Assembly: GCA_963601185.1 (NCBI GenBank)
Contig: CAVCEE010000025.1
Coordinates: 1 to 29,181, forward strand
Reading direction: 5' to 3'
Origin: Limisoma sp963601185
GTDB lineage: Bacteria; Bacteroidota; Bacteroidia; Bacteroidales; Muribaculaceae
DNA length: 29,181 nucleotides
The notes under the pieces are model-generated. The model was not told the DNA's origin and searched no databases. It saw only the letters and a program-made list of their open reading frames with translations. A program made the position numbers and the translations under genes. Below are positions 21,327 to 29,181 of this stretch, one piece after another; position 1 is the stretch's first letter, and every line of letters begins with the position of its first letter.

Positions 21327-22963
21327 TTATAGAACCCCGGAAATATTTATAGTAAGAGTGTCTCTAAATGGGAACTTTTCGCAGCCGATGTAGAGGGTAT
21401 CGAAAGCGTCGGTGCCGTCGGTTCGGTGCTGGAGCAGGTCTTCCTCGGATTCAGCGAGTTTCTCTCCGCCCTTGTCCTTGCGGAACCCATTGCGACTGCG
21501 GCTTACACCGGCCGCCTGAATGGCGAGGATTAGGTCTTCGTTGTTCTGGCGGTTGAAGAACGGCATCAGTCGTTGCTTGCCGGCAAATCCCTGGTTGATG
21601 AGCAGATACTTCTCGTCATGGCGCATAGGGTTGCCGATATACACCGACTCCACCTGCCAACTATGATGCTCAAACTCGTGAATCACCACCCAACGAAAAT
21701 CTTGCTCATTGACGGCATAGTTCGAGCCAAGCGCGGTGGCATCGTAGTAAAAGACCACCGTCTTACAGCGATGCTCCGCATAGTAGGAACAGAAGTCATC
21801 AACGAGTGCCGGTATCTTGCGCTCAAACTTCACATAGAACGACTTGATGATGTTCAGCCGTCTGCCATCTGGCTGACCGGCTACAATCCAATTGATGTTA
21901 GCATTGTAGTCCATACCAATGCAGATGGGAGCGTCTGGGTTCACGTCCTTGTCGGCACGAGAATTAAGCGTTGAAAAATCGTATTCATAACCGAGTGTGT
22001 CGAGATATTGGTTGTCGTTGGCGTCATACTTGTGTCCCTCACGCATCGATGAATAGAAGCCGTCTTTGGCAATGCCAATACGTTGACAAAGAATAGAGGT
22101 TTGGAACGTCAATGGTGTTAGGTCACGCTTCATCTGCTTGATGTAGTTCTCGCCAAGCAGTTGCAGGTTCTCAATGCTGCTGTATTCTCTGTAATAGACG
22201 GCTACCGACCGCATCTGATTTAAGTTGCGGTCAAGACGGCGCAAATAGTTCTTTAGATATGGCGGAACAGCCTCGCCTTTGGCGGAAAGCGAGCGGATAC
22301 GTTTTTTGATGCTCCAGATCTCATAGACCGTCCCCTCGATGGTGCGGATAAGGTCAGAGTCCATCTTGTCGCGGTAGTGCAGGAGCCACGCCCCTTTCTG
22401 TGTCTGCGGCATATCCGAAAGCACCATCATCGAGTGGTTGAACGAGTGCTTGCCGAAATGGCTCTTGATTCCTCCGTTAGCCGGCAGTGTCTCGTCTTTA
22501 AGTTTCTGATAGTCGATGAATTTCGCTTCGTCAACGAGCAGCCACGAGAGCGTAAGCGAGTTTGACGACCCGGGCGGTCTTGCGAGATGATGACTGCGCA
22601 TGAGCCGTTGTAAAACGATATGATGTGTTCATCGTTATTCGGCTCGATAATCGGGTGTTTGAATGATTTGGGCGGACGGCGACCGACTACATAGTGCAGT
22701 CCGTTAAGAAATCCCCAACGTTTCCACGCAGCAAGCAGACCAGGAATCGTGTTTGTCAATCCGTGCTTGAAGGTAGGCACAACGATGTCACCGGTAGAGC
22801 CAGGCATTCTCTGCATATTGCGCAAGGCAAACGGAGCTGCTATGCTGTCCGTCTTGCCGGTGCGTCGTCCTGCGACAATGACCGTTGTGTTAGCCCCAAT
22901 CAACTGCGTAAGTCTTTGCGGATTATTGAAGTAAATTTTATTTCCCATAATAATCAGAAGCAT
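21327..22963 (-). pseudogene. Phage terminase large subunit, frameshifted and isolated
   Basis: Two overlapping reading frames together make one terminase of about 540 residues. The N-terminal part (start ATG 22963 or 22948, MGNKIYFNNPQRLTQLIG) has the terminase Walker A GRRTGKTDS and continues to CAVIISQDRPG. There the frame breaks near CCCGGG (22569-22574). The other frame goes on with SSNSLTLSWLLVDEAKFI, which carries Walker B. One extra base at this spot would join them. The nuclease half follows, with ICIGMDYNANINWIVAG, VVFYYDATALG and HRTDGTDAFDTLYIG. Terminases cut and package phage DNA. No portal, capsid or tail genes are near, so this is a relic or part of an element I cannot see. 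A sequencing error is possible. Confidence 0.8.
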
Positions 22964-23087
22964 ATAGCGTTAAAAGGATATGAGACTATTCATTATATCG
23001 GGTGTGGTAACGTTATTGGCTTTCATCTTCACATATCGTAGAATGGAGACTTGTTGCCTGGCATTTCGTATTGTCGGGCAAAACACG

Positions 23088-23095
23088 TAACTTTG
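23088..23095 (+). promoter_or_regulatory. -7 promoter element upstream of panB
   Basis: TAACTTTG matches the Bacteroidetes TAnnTTTG box and lies 38 bp before ATG 23134. No TTG sits at the usual 19-21 bp upstream (the nearest is at 23071, 14 bp), so only the -7 element is claimed. Confidence 0.4.
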
Positions 23096-23133
23096 CAGCC
23101 GATTGTAAAAACAAACTCAAAACATTGAATATT

Positions 23134-23952
23134 ATGTCAACTTACACAGAAGACAAACGGAAAGTAACAACACGCAGACTGCTCGAAATGAAGCAGCGCG
23201 GCGAAAAGATATCAATGCTCACCGCATACGACTACTCGATGGCAAAACTCATCGACGAGGCTGGAATGGACGTAATCCTTGTTGGCGACTCTGCCTCCAA
23301 CGTGATGGCCGGCAATGTGACAACACTGCCTATGACCCTCGACCAGATGATTTACCACGGCAAGTCGGTGATGCGTGCCGTTACGCGCGCCCTCGTGGTT
23401 GTGGATATGCCTTTCGGCTCTTATCAGGGCAACTCCAAGGAGGCTCTCTCGTCGGCAATACGCATTATGAAGGAAACCCACGCCGATTGTGTGAAACTCG
23501 AAGGCGGTGCTGAGGTGCGTGAGTCGATTGAACGCATCCTCTGCGCGGGTATTCCGGTGATGGGTCACCTCGGACTCACTCCGCAGTCAATCAATAAGTT
23601 CGGTTCTTACACCGTGCGCGCTCGCGAAGAGGCAGAAGCCAACAAACTCGTGGCAGACGCCAAGTTGCTCGAGGAGATTGGCTGTTTTGCCATCGTGCTT
23701 GAGAAAATCCCGGCAGCACTTGCCGAAAAGGTAGCAAAAGAACTCACCATTCCTATCATCGGCATCGGCGCCGGTGGCGGTGTCGACGGTCAGGTGCTCG
23801 TGATGCACGATATGCTCGGCATCAACAAGGGCTTCTCGCCACGCTTCCTCCGTCGTTATGCCGATGTCGGCACAATCATTACCGATGCAGTGGCAAAATA
23901 CATTGAGGACGTAAAGACCTCCGACTTCCCCAACGAGAAAGAGCAATACTAA
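23134..23952 (+). CDS. panB: 3-methyl-2-oxobutanoate hydroxymethyltransferase
   Basis: 272 residues from ATG 23134 (MSTYTEDKRKVTTRRLLEMK); an upstream in-frame TTG (23071) would lie before the -7 box and is unlikely. PanB adds a hydroxymethyl group from 5,10-methylene-tetrahydrofolate to 3-methyl-2-oxobutanoate, making ketopantoate, the first step of pantothenate synthesis, in the cytosol. Typical motifs: ISMLTAYDYSMAKLIDEAG, ILVGDSASNVMAG with metal ligand Asp52, VVVDMPFGSY with Asp91, KLEGGAEV, IPVMGHLGLTPQS and FAIVLEKIPAALA with the catalytic Glu. Length is normal. It is monocistronic and ends at a strong bidirectional terminator. Confidence 0.96.
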   Translation: MSTYTEDKRKVTTRRLLEMKQRGEKISMLTAYDYSMAKLIDEAGMDVILVGDSASNVMAGNVTTLPMTLDQMIYHGKSVMRAVTRALVVVDMPFGSYQGNSKEALSSAIRIMKETHADCVKLEGGAEVRESIERILCAGIPVMGHLGLTPQSINKFGSYTVRAREEAEANKLVADAKLLEEIGCFAIVLEKIPAALAEKVAKELTIPIIGIGAGGGVDGQVLVMHDMLGINKGFSPRFLRRYADVGTIITDAVAKYIEDVKTSDFPNEKEQY

Positions 23953-23967
23953 TTTGCCCACCATAAA

Positions 23968-24007
23968 GCAGCAGCGGCTCGCCGAACCATCGGCGGGCCG
24001 TTGCTGC
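23968..24007. terminator. Bidirectional terminator between panB and the RNase Z gene
   Basis: GCAGCAGCGGCTCGCCGA (23968-23985) pairs over 18 bp with TCGGCGGGCCGTTGCTGC (23990-24007), with two G-U pairs and a 4-base loop. It sits between the convergent genes panB (+) and rnz (-). Confidence 0.85.
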
Positions 24008-24023
24008 ATTTGTATGTGTTGTG

Positions 24024-24929
24024 CTAAATCTTCAGAGTCAGCCCCTCTTGGGCGAGGATGGTGTCGGGGAAAATTTGTCGTGCCTCCTCAAGCAGTGTCG
24101 TCTCGTTGAGGTAGCGCGAAGAGTAGTGCCCAATCACGAGCCGCTTTACTTTTGCATCGGCGGCGATGCGTGCGGCATCGGCAGCCACGGTGTGGCACGT
24201 TTGCTTGGCACGTTTGCGCAAGTCGGACAGAAATGTGGCTTCGTGGTAGAGCAGGTCGGCATCTCGCGCCGCTTCGGCAACGGTCTTCAGCGGCAGGGTG
24301 TCGGAGATGTAGGCGTAGGTGCGAGAGGGGTCGGCATTGGTGGTGAGTTCGGCATTCGGCACGACAATGCCCTCCGGCGTCACATAGTCGTCGCCGGCCT
24401 TGATGTTGTTGCGGCGGCATTCAGGCACTTGCCATCGCTGGATTGCCGCAGGATCGAGGTGTCGCGCCTTGGGCTTCTCGCGGAAGATGAAGCCGACACA
24501 CGGCAGACGGTGAACGAGAGGAACGGTCGATACGGTGAGCGAACGGTCTTCGTAGATTACGTTGCGACCGTGGGCATACGGCTCGAAGCGCACTTTGAGC
24601 CCGTGCGCCGAATAGTCGAGCAGCGGCTTGAACAGGCCTACGCCCTCCTCTGGCAGATGGATCACCGTTTCGCCGTCGAGTCCGGCAAGTCCCATAGTTG
24701 AGAGTAGTCCGGGCAAGCCGTAGCAGTGGTCGCCGTGGAGGTGGGAGATGAAGATGTGGCGCAGGTGATTGAACTTGCATCGGGCGCGCATCAGTTGCGT
24801 TTGCGTTCCCTCTCCGCAATCAATGAGAAACGACTTGTTGCCCACGCACACCAACTGTGCGCTGGGGTTATGGCGAGGGGTGGGTTTCGCCGATCCGCAT
24901 CCGAGTATCGTTACCATGAATTGTTCCAT
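24024..24929 (-). CDS. rnz: Ribonuclease Z
   Basis: 301 residues from ATG 24929 (MEQFMVTILGCGSAKPTPRH); ATG 24917 is also possible. It is a metallo-beta-lactamase-fold endonuclease that trims tRNA 3' ends. The N-terminus TILGCGSAKPTPRHNPSAQL and FLIDCGEGTQTQLMRA are typical of the RNase Z group. The zinc motif is HLHGDH (about 63-68). Later ligands lie in VPLVHRLPCVGFIFREKP, YISDTLP, DLLYHEATF and LVIGHYSSRY. Length fits the short RNase Z form, which works as a dimer. It is a single leftward gene, divergent from the lipoprotein gene. Confidence 0.94.
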   Translation of the reverse strand: MEQFMVTILGCGSAKPTPRHNPSAQLVCVGNKSFLIDCGEGTQTQLMRARCKFNHLRHIFISHLHGDHCYGLPGLLSTMGLAGLDGETVIHLPEEGVGLFKPLLDYSAHGLKVRFEPYAHGRNVIYEDRSLTVSTVPLVHRLPCVGFIFREKPKARHLDPAAIQRWQVPECRRNNIKAGDDYVTPEGIVVPNAELTTNADPSRTYAYISDTLPLKTVAEAARDADLLYHEATFLSDLRKRAKQTCHTVAADAARIAADAKVKRLVIGHYSSRYLNETTLLEEARQIFPDTILAQEGLTLKI

Positions 24930-25028
24930 ATCAAAATCTTGTTTCGTCAAGTCAATCCGCAGGTGCAAATTTACGGAAATTTATGTTGGAAACGGCATCA
25001 CAAATGTTCGATTTTGCCACTCTGAAAG

Positions 25029-25059
25029 TTTGAAAGTTCCATAATAACGATTAATTTTG
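25029..25059 (+). promoter_or_regulatory. Promoter of the lipoprotein/DUF5723 gene group
   Basis: TTTG at 25029-25032, 19 bp spacer, TAATTTTG at 25052-25059, a full -7 match, 33 bp before ATG 25093. It probably drives the lipoprotein gene and the DUF5723 gene, and perhaps the DUF805 gene. Confidence 0.6.
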
Positions 25060-25092
25060 TTGGCAAAACGATAACACTAAATAATTCAGATT

Positions 25093-26805
25093 ATGAAAAC
25101 CTTGCACGATCTAAAGCGCGGAAGTGCGGTAGGTTTAGTATGCCTCGGACTTCTTCTTGTGACATCTTCTTGTGACAAAGATTTTGATTTGTCGGACATC
25201 AGCAAAGATATGACGCTCGGTGGTAGTATGTCTGTCCCCATCGGAGTTACCGACACTCTTCACCTTTCGCGAGTAATCGAAACGACATCCAACCTGAAGA
25301 TTGACGACAATGGTGTCTACGCCCTTACGTTCGACGGAACGACGGTGCTTGACATCAACCCCATCGAGGACGTGACAATCAAGGGAATGAGCACCGAACC
25401 GGTGACTCACGACATCAGCGTGCCTACGTTCTCTGGCGTAATCCCGTCGCTCCCCATCTCTGCCGACATCAATGCCACGTTGAGCATCGACGCTACGCAG
25501 GATTTGCCGGAAGAGGTTGAACAACTCTACACTGTGGGGTTCTACACGATGAACACTACTATGCATCTGCGCCTGTTGTCGTCGGCAATCAATAAAATAA
25601 GCAATGCCCACGCCAAGAATTTCAAGATGAAATTCCCTGATTTAATCAATTTTGAGGAAGGCATCAGCGGTATGGACTATGCGACCAACACCTTGACCAT
25701 AAACAAGGCGTTCTCTTCCGACGGCACGTTGTCAATCGACCTGCCAATCAGCGGTTACCAGAACCTCCCGTCGATAAGCAACCACAAGATGCACATAGCG
25801 AAAAGCATTGTTTGCTCCGGCACGTTTGAAGGCACGGCAACCAATGTAACCAGTGCCGATCTTCAGGATTTGTCAATGTCGCTCACTTTCGATGTGCCTG
25901 ATGTGGAAATCGACAATGTGACCGGTATCTTCAATCCGAATATCGAAATCCAACCTGATATTATTTCGCTCGGCAAAATTCCCGATATGCTCAGCGACGA
26001 GTCGACGGAGATAAATCTCAGAAACATCTGCCTGAAGTTTGACATCGCCAATTTCGTCGGTGTCCCTTTCAATGCCGACCTCACTCTCCGCGGTATCGAC
26101 AAGAATGAAAACTATATGGACGGCAAATCTGACGCGACTGTCCACATCAACGAGGCTACAAAGGGCAATATCTACACCCACCTGTTGCTCACCAACTCCG
26201 ATACCTATTCGGAAGAGGGCTACACCAAGGTGCTTGTGCCGAGTCTGGCAAACGTGGTAAAGAAGGTGCCGGCAAAAGTCGAATTGTCGTCAGTCGTTGC
26301 GGTCGACAAGTCGAAGACCCACAGTTTAAACTTGGGTAGGGCTTACTCCACAACAATCGGCTACAACGCATACTTGCCGTTTGACTTCGGCGAAAACTCC
26401 CACTTTGTCTACCGCGACTCAATCACGGGCGTAGGGAAGGACTGGAAGAACATCTCCAAGTCGCTGAAGGACATAAAAATTGGAGTCAGCGCCAGTCTGC
26501 ACTCAACTCTTCCGTTCGACATCACTGTCTCGATAGTTCCGCGCGACGATGAGGGCAACACGATGGAAAATTTCCTCGACTACACCGAAAAGGTTCATTT
26601 CAATGCAAGTACCGACGGATCGACTCCACAGTACTGCGAATTCTCATTTGCCGAGAAGACCGAGGGCGCACTCGGGTGGCTCGACAAAATCGACTTCGTA
26701 GTGGAGGGCGACACCAATGACGCTTCTGCAATACTCAAGCCTACGCAATATGTTCTGATAGAACTCAAAGCGATGCTGCCTAACGGAATAACCATTAAAC
26801 AGTAA
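25093..26805 (+). CDS. Bacteroidetes lipoprotein of unknown function, partner of the DUF5723 protein
   Basis: A 570-residue lipoprotein. The signal peptide ends LLLVTSSC (lipidated Cys at about residue 27), followed at once by DKDFDLSDISKDMTLGGSMS. Acidic residues right after the Cys resemble the surface-export signal of Bacteroidetes lipoproteins. The body is beta-rich with repeated short motifs such as DNGVYALTFDGTT, SLPISADINATLSIDA and VSASLHSTLPFDITVSIVP. I know no enzymatic motif in it. It is followed 16 bp later by a DUF5723 outer-membrane protein, a pairing that suggests an outer-membrane complex or surface structure. Function unknown. Confidence 0.8.
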   Translation: MKTLHDLKRGSAVGLVCLGLLLVTSSCDKDFDLSDISKDMTLGGSMSVPIGVTDTLHLSRVIETTSNLKIDDNGVYALTFDGTTVLDINPIEDVTIKGMSTEPVTHDISVPTFSGVIPSLPISADINATLSIDATQDLPEEVEQLYTVGFYTMNTTMHLRLLSSAINKISNAHAKNFKMKFPDLINFEEGISGMDYATNTLTINKAFSSDGTLSIDLPISGYQNLPSISNHKMHIAKSIVCSGTFEGTATNVTSADLQDLSMSLTFDVPDVEIDNVTGIFNPNIEIQPDIISLGKIPDMLSDESTEINLRNICLKFDIANFVGVPFNADLTLRGIDKNENYMDGKSDATVHINEATKGNIYTHLLLTNSDTYSEEGYTKVLVPSLANVVKKVPAKVELSSVVAVDKSKTHSLNLGRAYSTTIGYNAYLPFDFGENSHFVYRDSITGVGKDWKNISKSLKDIKIGVSASLHSTLPFDITVSIVPRDDEGNTMENFLDYTEKVHFNASTDGSTPQYCEFSFAEKTEGALGWLDKIDFVVEGDTNDASAILKPTQYVLIELKAMLPNGITIKQ

Positions 26806-26821
26806 ATTGAAAAACGGTCTT

Positions 26822-28192
26822 ATGAAAGCAAAATATATAGCAGGACTCGTGGCAATAGCCATCAGTTCTACGGCAATGGCGCAAACATCGCGCAATAGTT
26901 ACTTTTCCGACAACATCCCTACGCGCAACGAACTCAACCCTGCCTTTGCGCCGGAGTTTGACTATGTGACCGTGCCTGGTCTCGGCGGCATCACTACGGG
27001 GCTTAACAGCAATGTGGGTTTGGGCAATTTCGTGTTCAAGCGTGGCTTTGAAACGGTTACCGGCCTCAATGAAATGGTAAGTGCCGACGAGTTTCTCGGC
27101 GGACTGAAAAGCAGCAACTACATGGAGGTGAATGCCGGGATAAACATATTGTCGGTGGGATTCAAGGCTCTCGGCGGTTTCAACACTATCAGCATCAACG
27201 CAAAGTCGCACACATCGGTAAGCCTCCCTTACGATTTGTTTAAGTTTGCCAAGGTGGGACAGGACAACGGTCAGGCCACGACCTACGACATCAACAACAC
27301 CCGCGTGCGCACCACCGAGTATGCCGAATTGGCTCTCGGACACTCACGCCAACTCAGCGAGAAAGTGCGTATCGGTGCGAAAATCAAATATCTTGCCGGC
27401 ATAGGTTATGCCGATGCCAAAATCAATAACATCCACGTTGCGATGAGCGAGGATAGTTGGACGGTCTACGAAACTGGAGAACTATTTACTACTCCTCTCG
27501 TCAACTTCAACTACAAGGAGAACGGTGAAATCGACAACATCAAGTTTGGCGAAAAAGTTGGAGTGGCTGGCAACGGCTTTGCTGCTGACCTTGGCGTGAC
27601 CTACAACCCGATGAAGGAACTCACCTTGTCGGCATCGCTCACCGACATCGGCTTCATCCACTGGAAGGGCGAGAAGAACAACGTAGACCCTGTACCGTTT
27701 TATTTCGACGGCTTCCACCACCTCATTTCGGATGATGACGAGGACGGCGGGGTGTCGGAAATCAGCGACGAGGTGGATCAACTGGAGGAAGACCTGAAAG
27801 CACTCCTGCACTTTCAGGGCGAAAGCAGCGCAAAGCGCACGCAGATGCTCCGAACTACGCTTAACCTCGCTGGCGAATATAGCATCCTTAACGACAAAAT
27901 CGGCTTCGGACTCCTGTCGTCCACTTGCTTCAGCACGCCGAAGATATGGACAGAACTTATGGCATCGGCGAATTTCCGCCCTACGCAGTGGTTTAATGCC
28001 ACGGTCAACTTCTCGACGTCGAACCTCGGACATTCGCTCGGAGCATTGATCAACTTCTGCCCGAAAGGCTTCAACTTCTACATCGGCTCGGACTACATCC
28101 CATTCAAGTACGCCAAGCAAGGAGTGCCGATCTCAACGGCAAAAGTCAACATCTTCCTCGGTATGGCGATAACCTTCAACCACTCGAAATAA
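26822..28192 (+). CDS. DUF5723 family outer-membrane protein
   Basis: 456 residues from ATG 26822 (MKAKYIAGLVAIAISSTAMA); the TTG 15 bp upstream is less likely. The signal peptide ends at AMA-Q. The mature N-terminus NIPTRNELNPAFAPEFDYVT is the DUF5723 hallmark (start, R..LNPA, then a PGLGG loop). Amphipathic beta strands follow (FVFKRGFETVTGLNEM, VRIGAKIKYLAGIGYADAKI, FAADLGVTYNPMKELTLSAS), ending INFCPKGFNFYIGSDYIPFK and VNIFLGMAITFNHSK, consistent with a FadL/PorV-like outer-membrane barrel. An acidic loop lies near 305-330 (ISDDDEDGGVSEISDEVDQL). It is transcribed with the lipoprotein gene upstream. Its substrate or role is not known. Confidence 0.85.
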   Translation: MKAKYIAGLVAIAISSTAMAQTSRNSYFSDNIPTRNELNPAFAPEFDYVTVPGLGGITTGLNSNVGLGNFVFKRGFETVTGLNEMVSADEFLGGLKSSNYMEVNAGINILSVGFKALGGFNTISINAKSHTSVSLPYDLFKFAKVGQDNGQATTYDINNTRVRTTEYAELALGHSRQLSEKVRIGAKIKYLAGIGYADAKINNIHVAMSEDSWTVYETGELFTTPLVNFNYKENGEIDNIKFGEKVGVAGNGFAADLGVTYNPMKELTLSASLTDIGFIHWKGEKNNVDPVPFYFDGFHHLISDDDEDGGVSEISDEVDQLEEDLKALLHFQGESSAKRTQMLRTTLNLAGEYSILNDKIGFGLLSSTCFSTPKIWTELMASANFRPTQWFNATVNFSTSNLGHSLGALINFCPKGFNFYIGSDYIPFKYAKQGVPISTAKVNIFLGMAITFNHSK

Positions 28193-28214
28193 TCAACCAA
28201 AGAATATATTCATT

Positions 28215-28739
28215 ATGACTGTAAAACCTACATTGGATTTTGGTGATGCCATAAAGTTGGCCTGCAATCGGATTGTGGAGACCAAGGGGCGGTCGCGCCG
28301 GTCGGAATTTTGGTGGGCTGCGTTGGTAGCCTACATTGTTTCTCTATTAGTGCCAGTCGTCCAGTTGGCGATGATTCCAATCACTATCCGCCGGTTGCAC
28401 GACACTGGACGTAGTGGCTGGTGGTTGCTTTTCAAGATTATCGCTTCAGTGTTTATCACGGTGATGATGATTGTCGACTACTGTGCTGGCGCAGTGATGG
28501 TGGCGGATGCTTGTATGAATGATGAGGAAATGGTGAAATCCCTTTTTACGTCAGGTGTAATGATTGGACTTTTGGTGAAATGGATGTTTATCGTGGTCGC
28601 CGCATTGATTTACGATTTGGTGATGTTGGTGTTCCTGTGTCAGGACAGCGAGCCGTTTGAAAACAAGTATGGTCCGTCGCCAAAACACATGGAAATGCCG
28701 CCAGTTCCACCAGTTCCTCCCTTCACCCCAGGACTGTAA
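28215..28739 (+). CDS. DUF805 family membrane protein
   Basis: A 174-residue inner-membrane protein of the DUF805 (YhaH/YhaI) type. It has GRSRRSEFWWAALVAYIVSL at the start, then PITIRRLHDTGRSGWWLLFK (the family signature RRLHDTGRSGWW), several membrane helices, and DSEPFENKYGPSPK near the end. DUF805 proteins usually have about 120-150 residues. This one has an added hydrophobic stretch and a proline-rich tail (MPPVPPVPPFTPGL). The function of the family is unknown. It starts 22 bp after the DUF5723 gene and may be cotranscribed with it. Confidence 0.9.
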   Translation: MTVKPTLDFGDAIKLACNRIVETKGRSRRSEFWWAALVAYIVSLLVPVVQLAMIPITIRRLHDTGRSGWWLLFKIIASVFITVMMIVDYCAGAVMVADACMNDEEMVKSLFTSGVMIGLLVKWMFIVVAALIYDLVMLVFLCQDSEPFENKYGPSPKHMEMPPVPPVPPFTPGL

Positions 28740-28752
28740 GTCCGGCAAAGGT

Positions 28753-29143
28753 ATGAATGAGATTGTGCATAAGGTAACCTCGCAAGGGGGAGTTGTAACC
28801 ACCGCAGAGTTCTCGAAGCAATCCGATTATCAGAAAAGTGTGAGAGCCAAGGAACGTGGCGAACTGATAAGGGTTCGTCATGGGGTCTATGCCGTACCTG
28901 ATGCCCTTTTCAATATACGGTTGTTCCACCTTGCTTTTGTGTCGCCATAGAAGCCAAACGAAAGGTGGTTATACCATCGTCGTTGCCTATAGATCTGTAT
29001 TATTGGAAAAAGGAGAACTTGGAGTTTGGCGTTATGGATGTGGAAATGTCGGGCTATAGCATTCGTATGACAGACATGGAACGAAGTGTGTGTGATGCTG
29101 TCAAAGAGTTTATTCATCTTGTCACACATATCATTGTTTGGTG
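28753..29143 (+). pseudogene. AbiEi-family antitoxin, degenerate
   Basis: The first frame (ATG 28753, MNEIVHKVTSQGGVVTTAEF) has the AbiEi N-terminal winged helix, up to ELIRVRHGVYAVPDALFNIR, then breaks and stops at 28950. In another frame from about 28935 the family resumes: VAIEAKRKVVIPSSLPIDLY, then NLEFGVMDVEMSGYSIRMTD and MERSVCDAVK. About 30 residues that normally join the two parts are missing, and after CDAVK (about 29104) the match is lost, with a stop at 29141-29143. AbiEi proteins repress their own operon and neutralise the nucleotidyltransferase toxin AbiEii. A toxin gene, if any, would be beyond the right edge. At least two lesions make this copy non-functional. Confidence 0.75.
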
Positions 29144-29181
29144 ATATGATGTCAAGAAAATACTTGATGATGCACATATCA

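Noticed and set aside
22980..23090. 36-codon reading frame (MRLFIISGVVTLLAFIFTYR...) before panB
   Set aside because: It has one hydrophobic stretch that could be a membrane helix, but it ends inside the panB promoter box and has no recognisable relatives; probably chance.
24021..24701. Rightward reading frame of 226 codons opposite the RNase Z gene
   Set aside because: Shadow of a complete, well-conserved RNase Z gene; no domain of its own.
24966..24973. TAAATTTG on the minus strand as the RNase Z promoter
   Set aside because: The -7 box itself fits, but no TTG is found at 19-21 bp upstream (nearest at 27 bp), so I did not annotate it.

Overview
The window looks like a chromosomal segment of a gut-type Bacteroidales bacterium (Bacteroides/Prevotella/Muribaculaceae range; I cannot name a genus). 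The support is: promoters of the Bacteroidetes form (TTG, 18-20 bp, TAnnTTTG) in front of several genes; the cluster sigma-54 activator-lptE-TPR-secG; a DUF5723 outer-membrane protein; RHS proteins with the Bacteroidetes type of N-terminus; and a T9SS-like C-terminal domain. No rRNA, tRNA or CRISPR array was seen.

Layout. (1) 1-2504, minus strand, AT-rich: the edge of a surface-polysaccharide locus (start of a glycosyltransferase, and a half-length polysaccharide pyruvyl transferase). It is interrupted by a three-gene cassette: a small Cas2/SinR-like protein, a PIN_8-type nuclease and a winged-helix-like protein. (2) 2583-4640: a phage-like immunity and early region. A repressor and a HIRAN-like membrane protein read left, and small early genes including a MerR-type HTH read right. 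It ends at a terminator with no other phage genes. (3) 4662-16316: core genes. These are a RecD/Dda-type helicase, argS, a Bax-inhibitor-1 family membrane protein, the NfnA/NfnB flavoprotein pair, anmK, then the leftward operon sigma-54 activator-lptE-TPR-secG and a divergent omega-amidase. (4) 16359-21197, minus strand, AT-rich: a polymorphic-toxin locus. A secreted protein with a T9SS-like C-terminus is followed by a compact RHS protein with a toxin-like tail and a small membrane protein (candidate immunity). A second orphan RHS tail with its own diverged membrane protein follows. The two RHS cores are identical over about 289 bp. (5) 21327-22963: a frameshifted, isolated phage terminase large subunit. 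(6) 23134-28739: panB, convergent RNase Z, then a rightward group of surface lipoprotein, DUF5723 protein and DUF805 protein. (7) 28753-end: a decayed AbiEi antitoxin.

The core genes cover translation (argS), redox coupling (Nfn), cell-wall recycling (anmK), envelope biogenesis (lptE, secG) and pantothenate synthesis (panB). The accessory genes concern conflict: a PIN nuclease cassette, prophage remnants, an RHS toxin-immunity array and a broken AbiE antitoxin. The most interesting region is the tandem RHS toxin/immunity array at 16359-20061, together with the secreted protein encoded just upstream.
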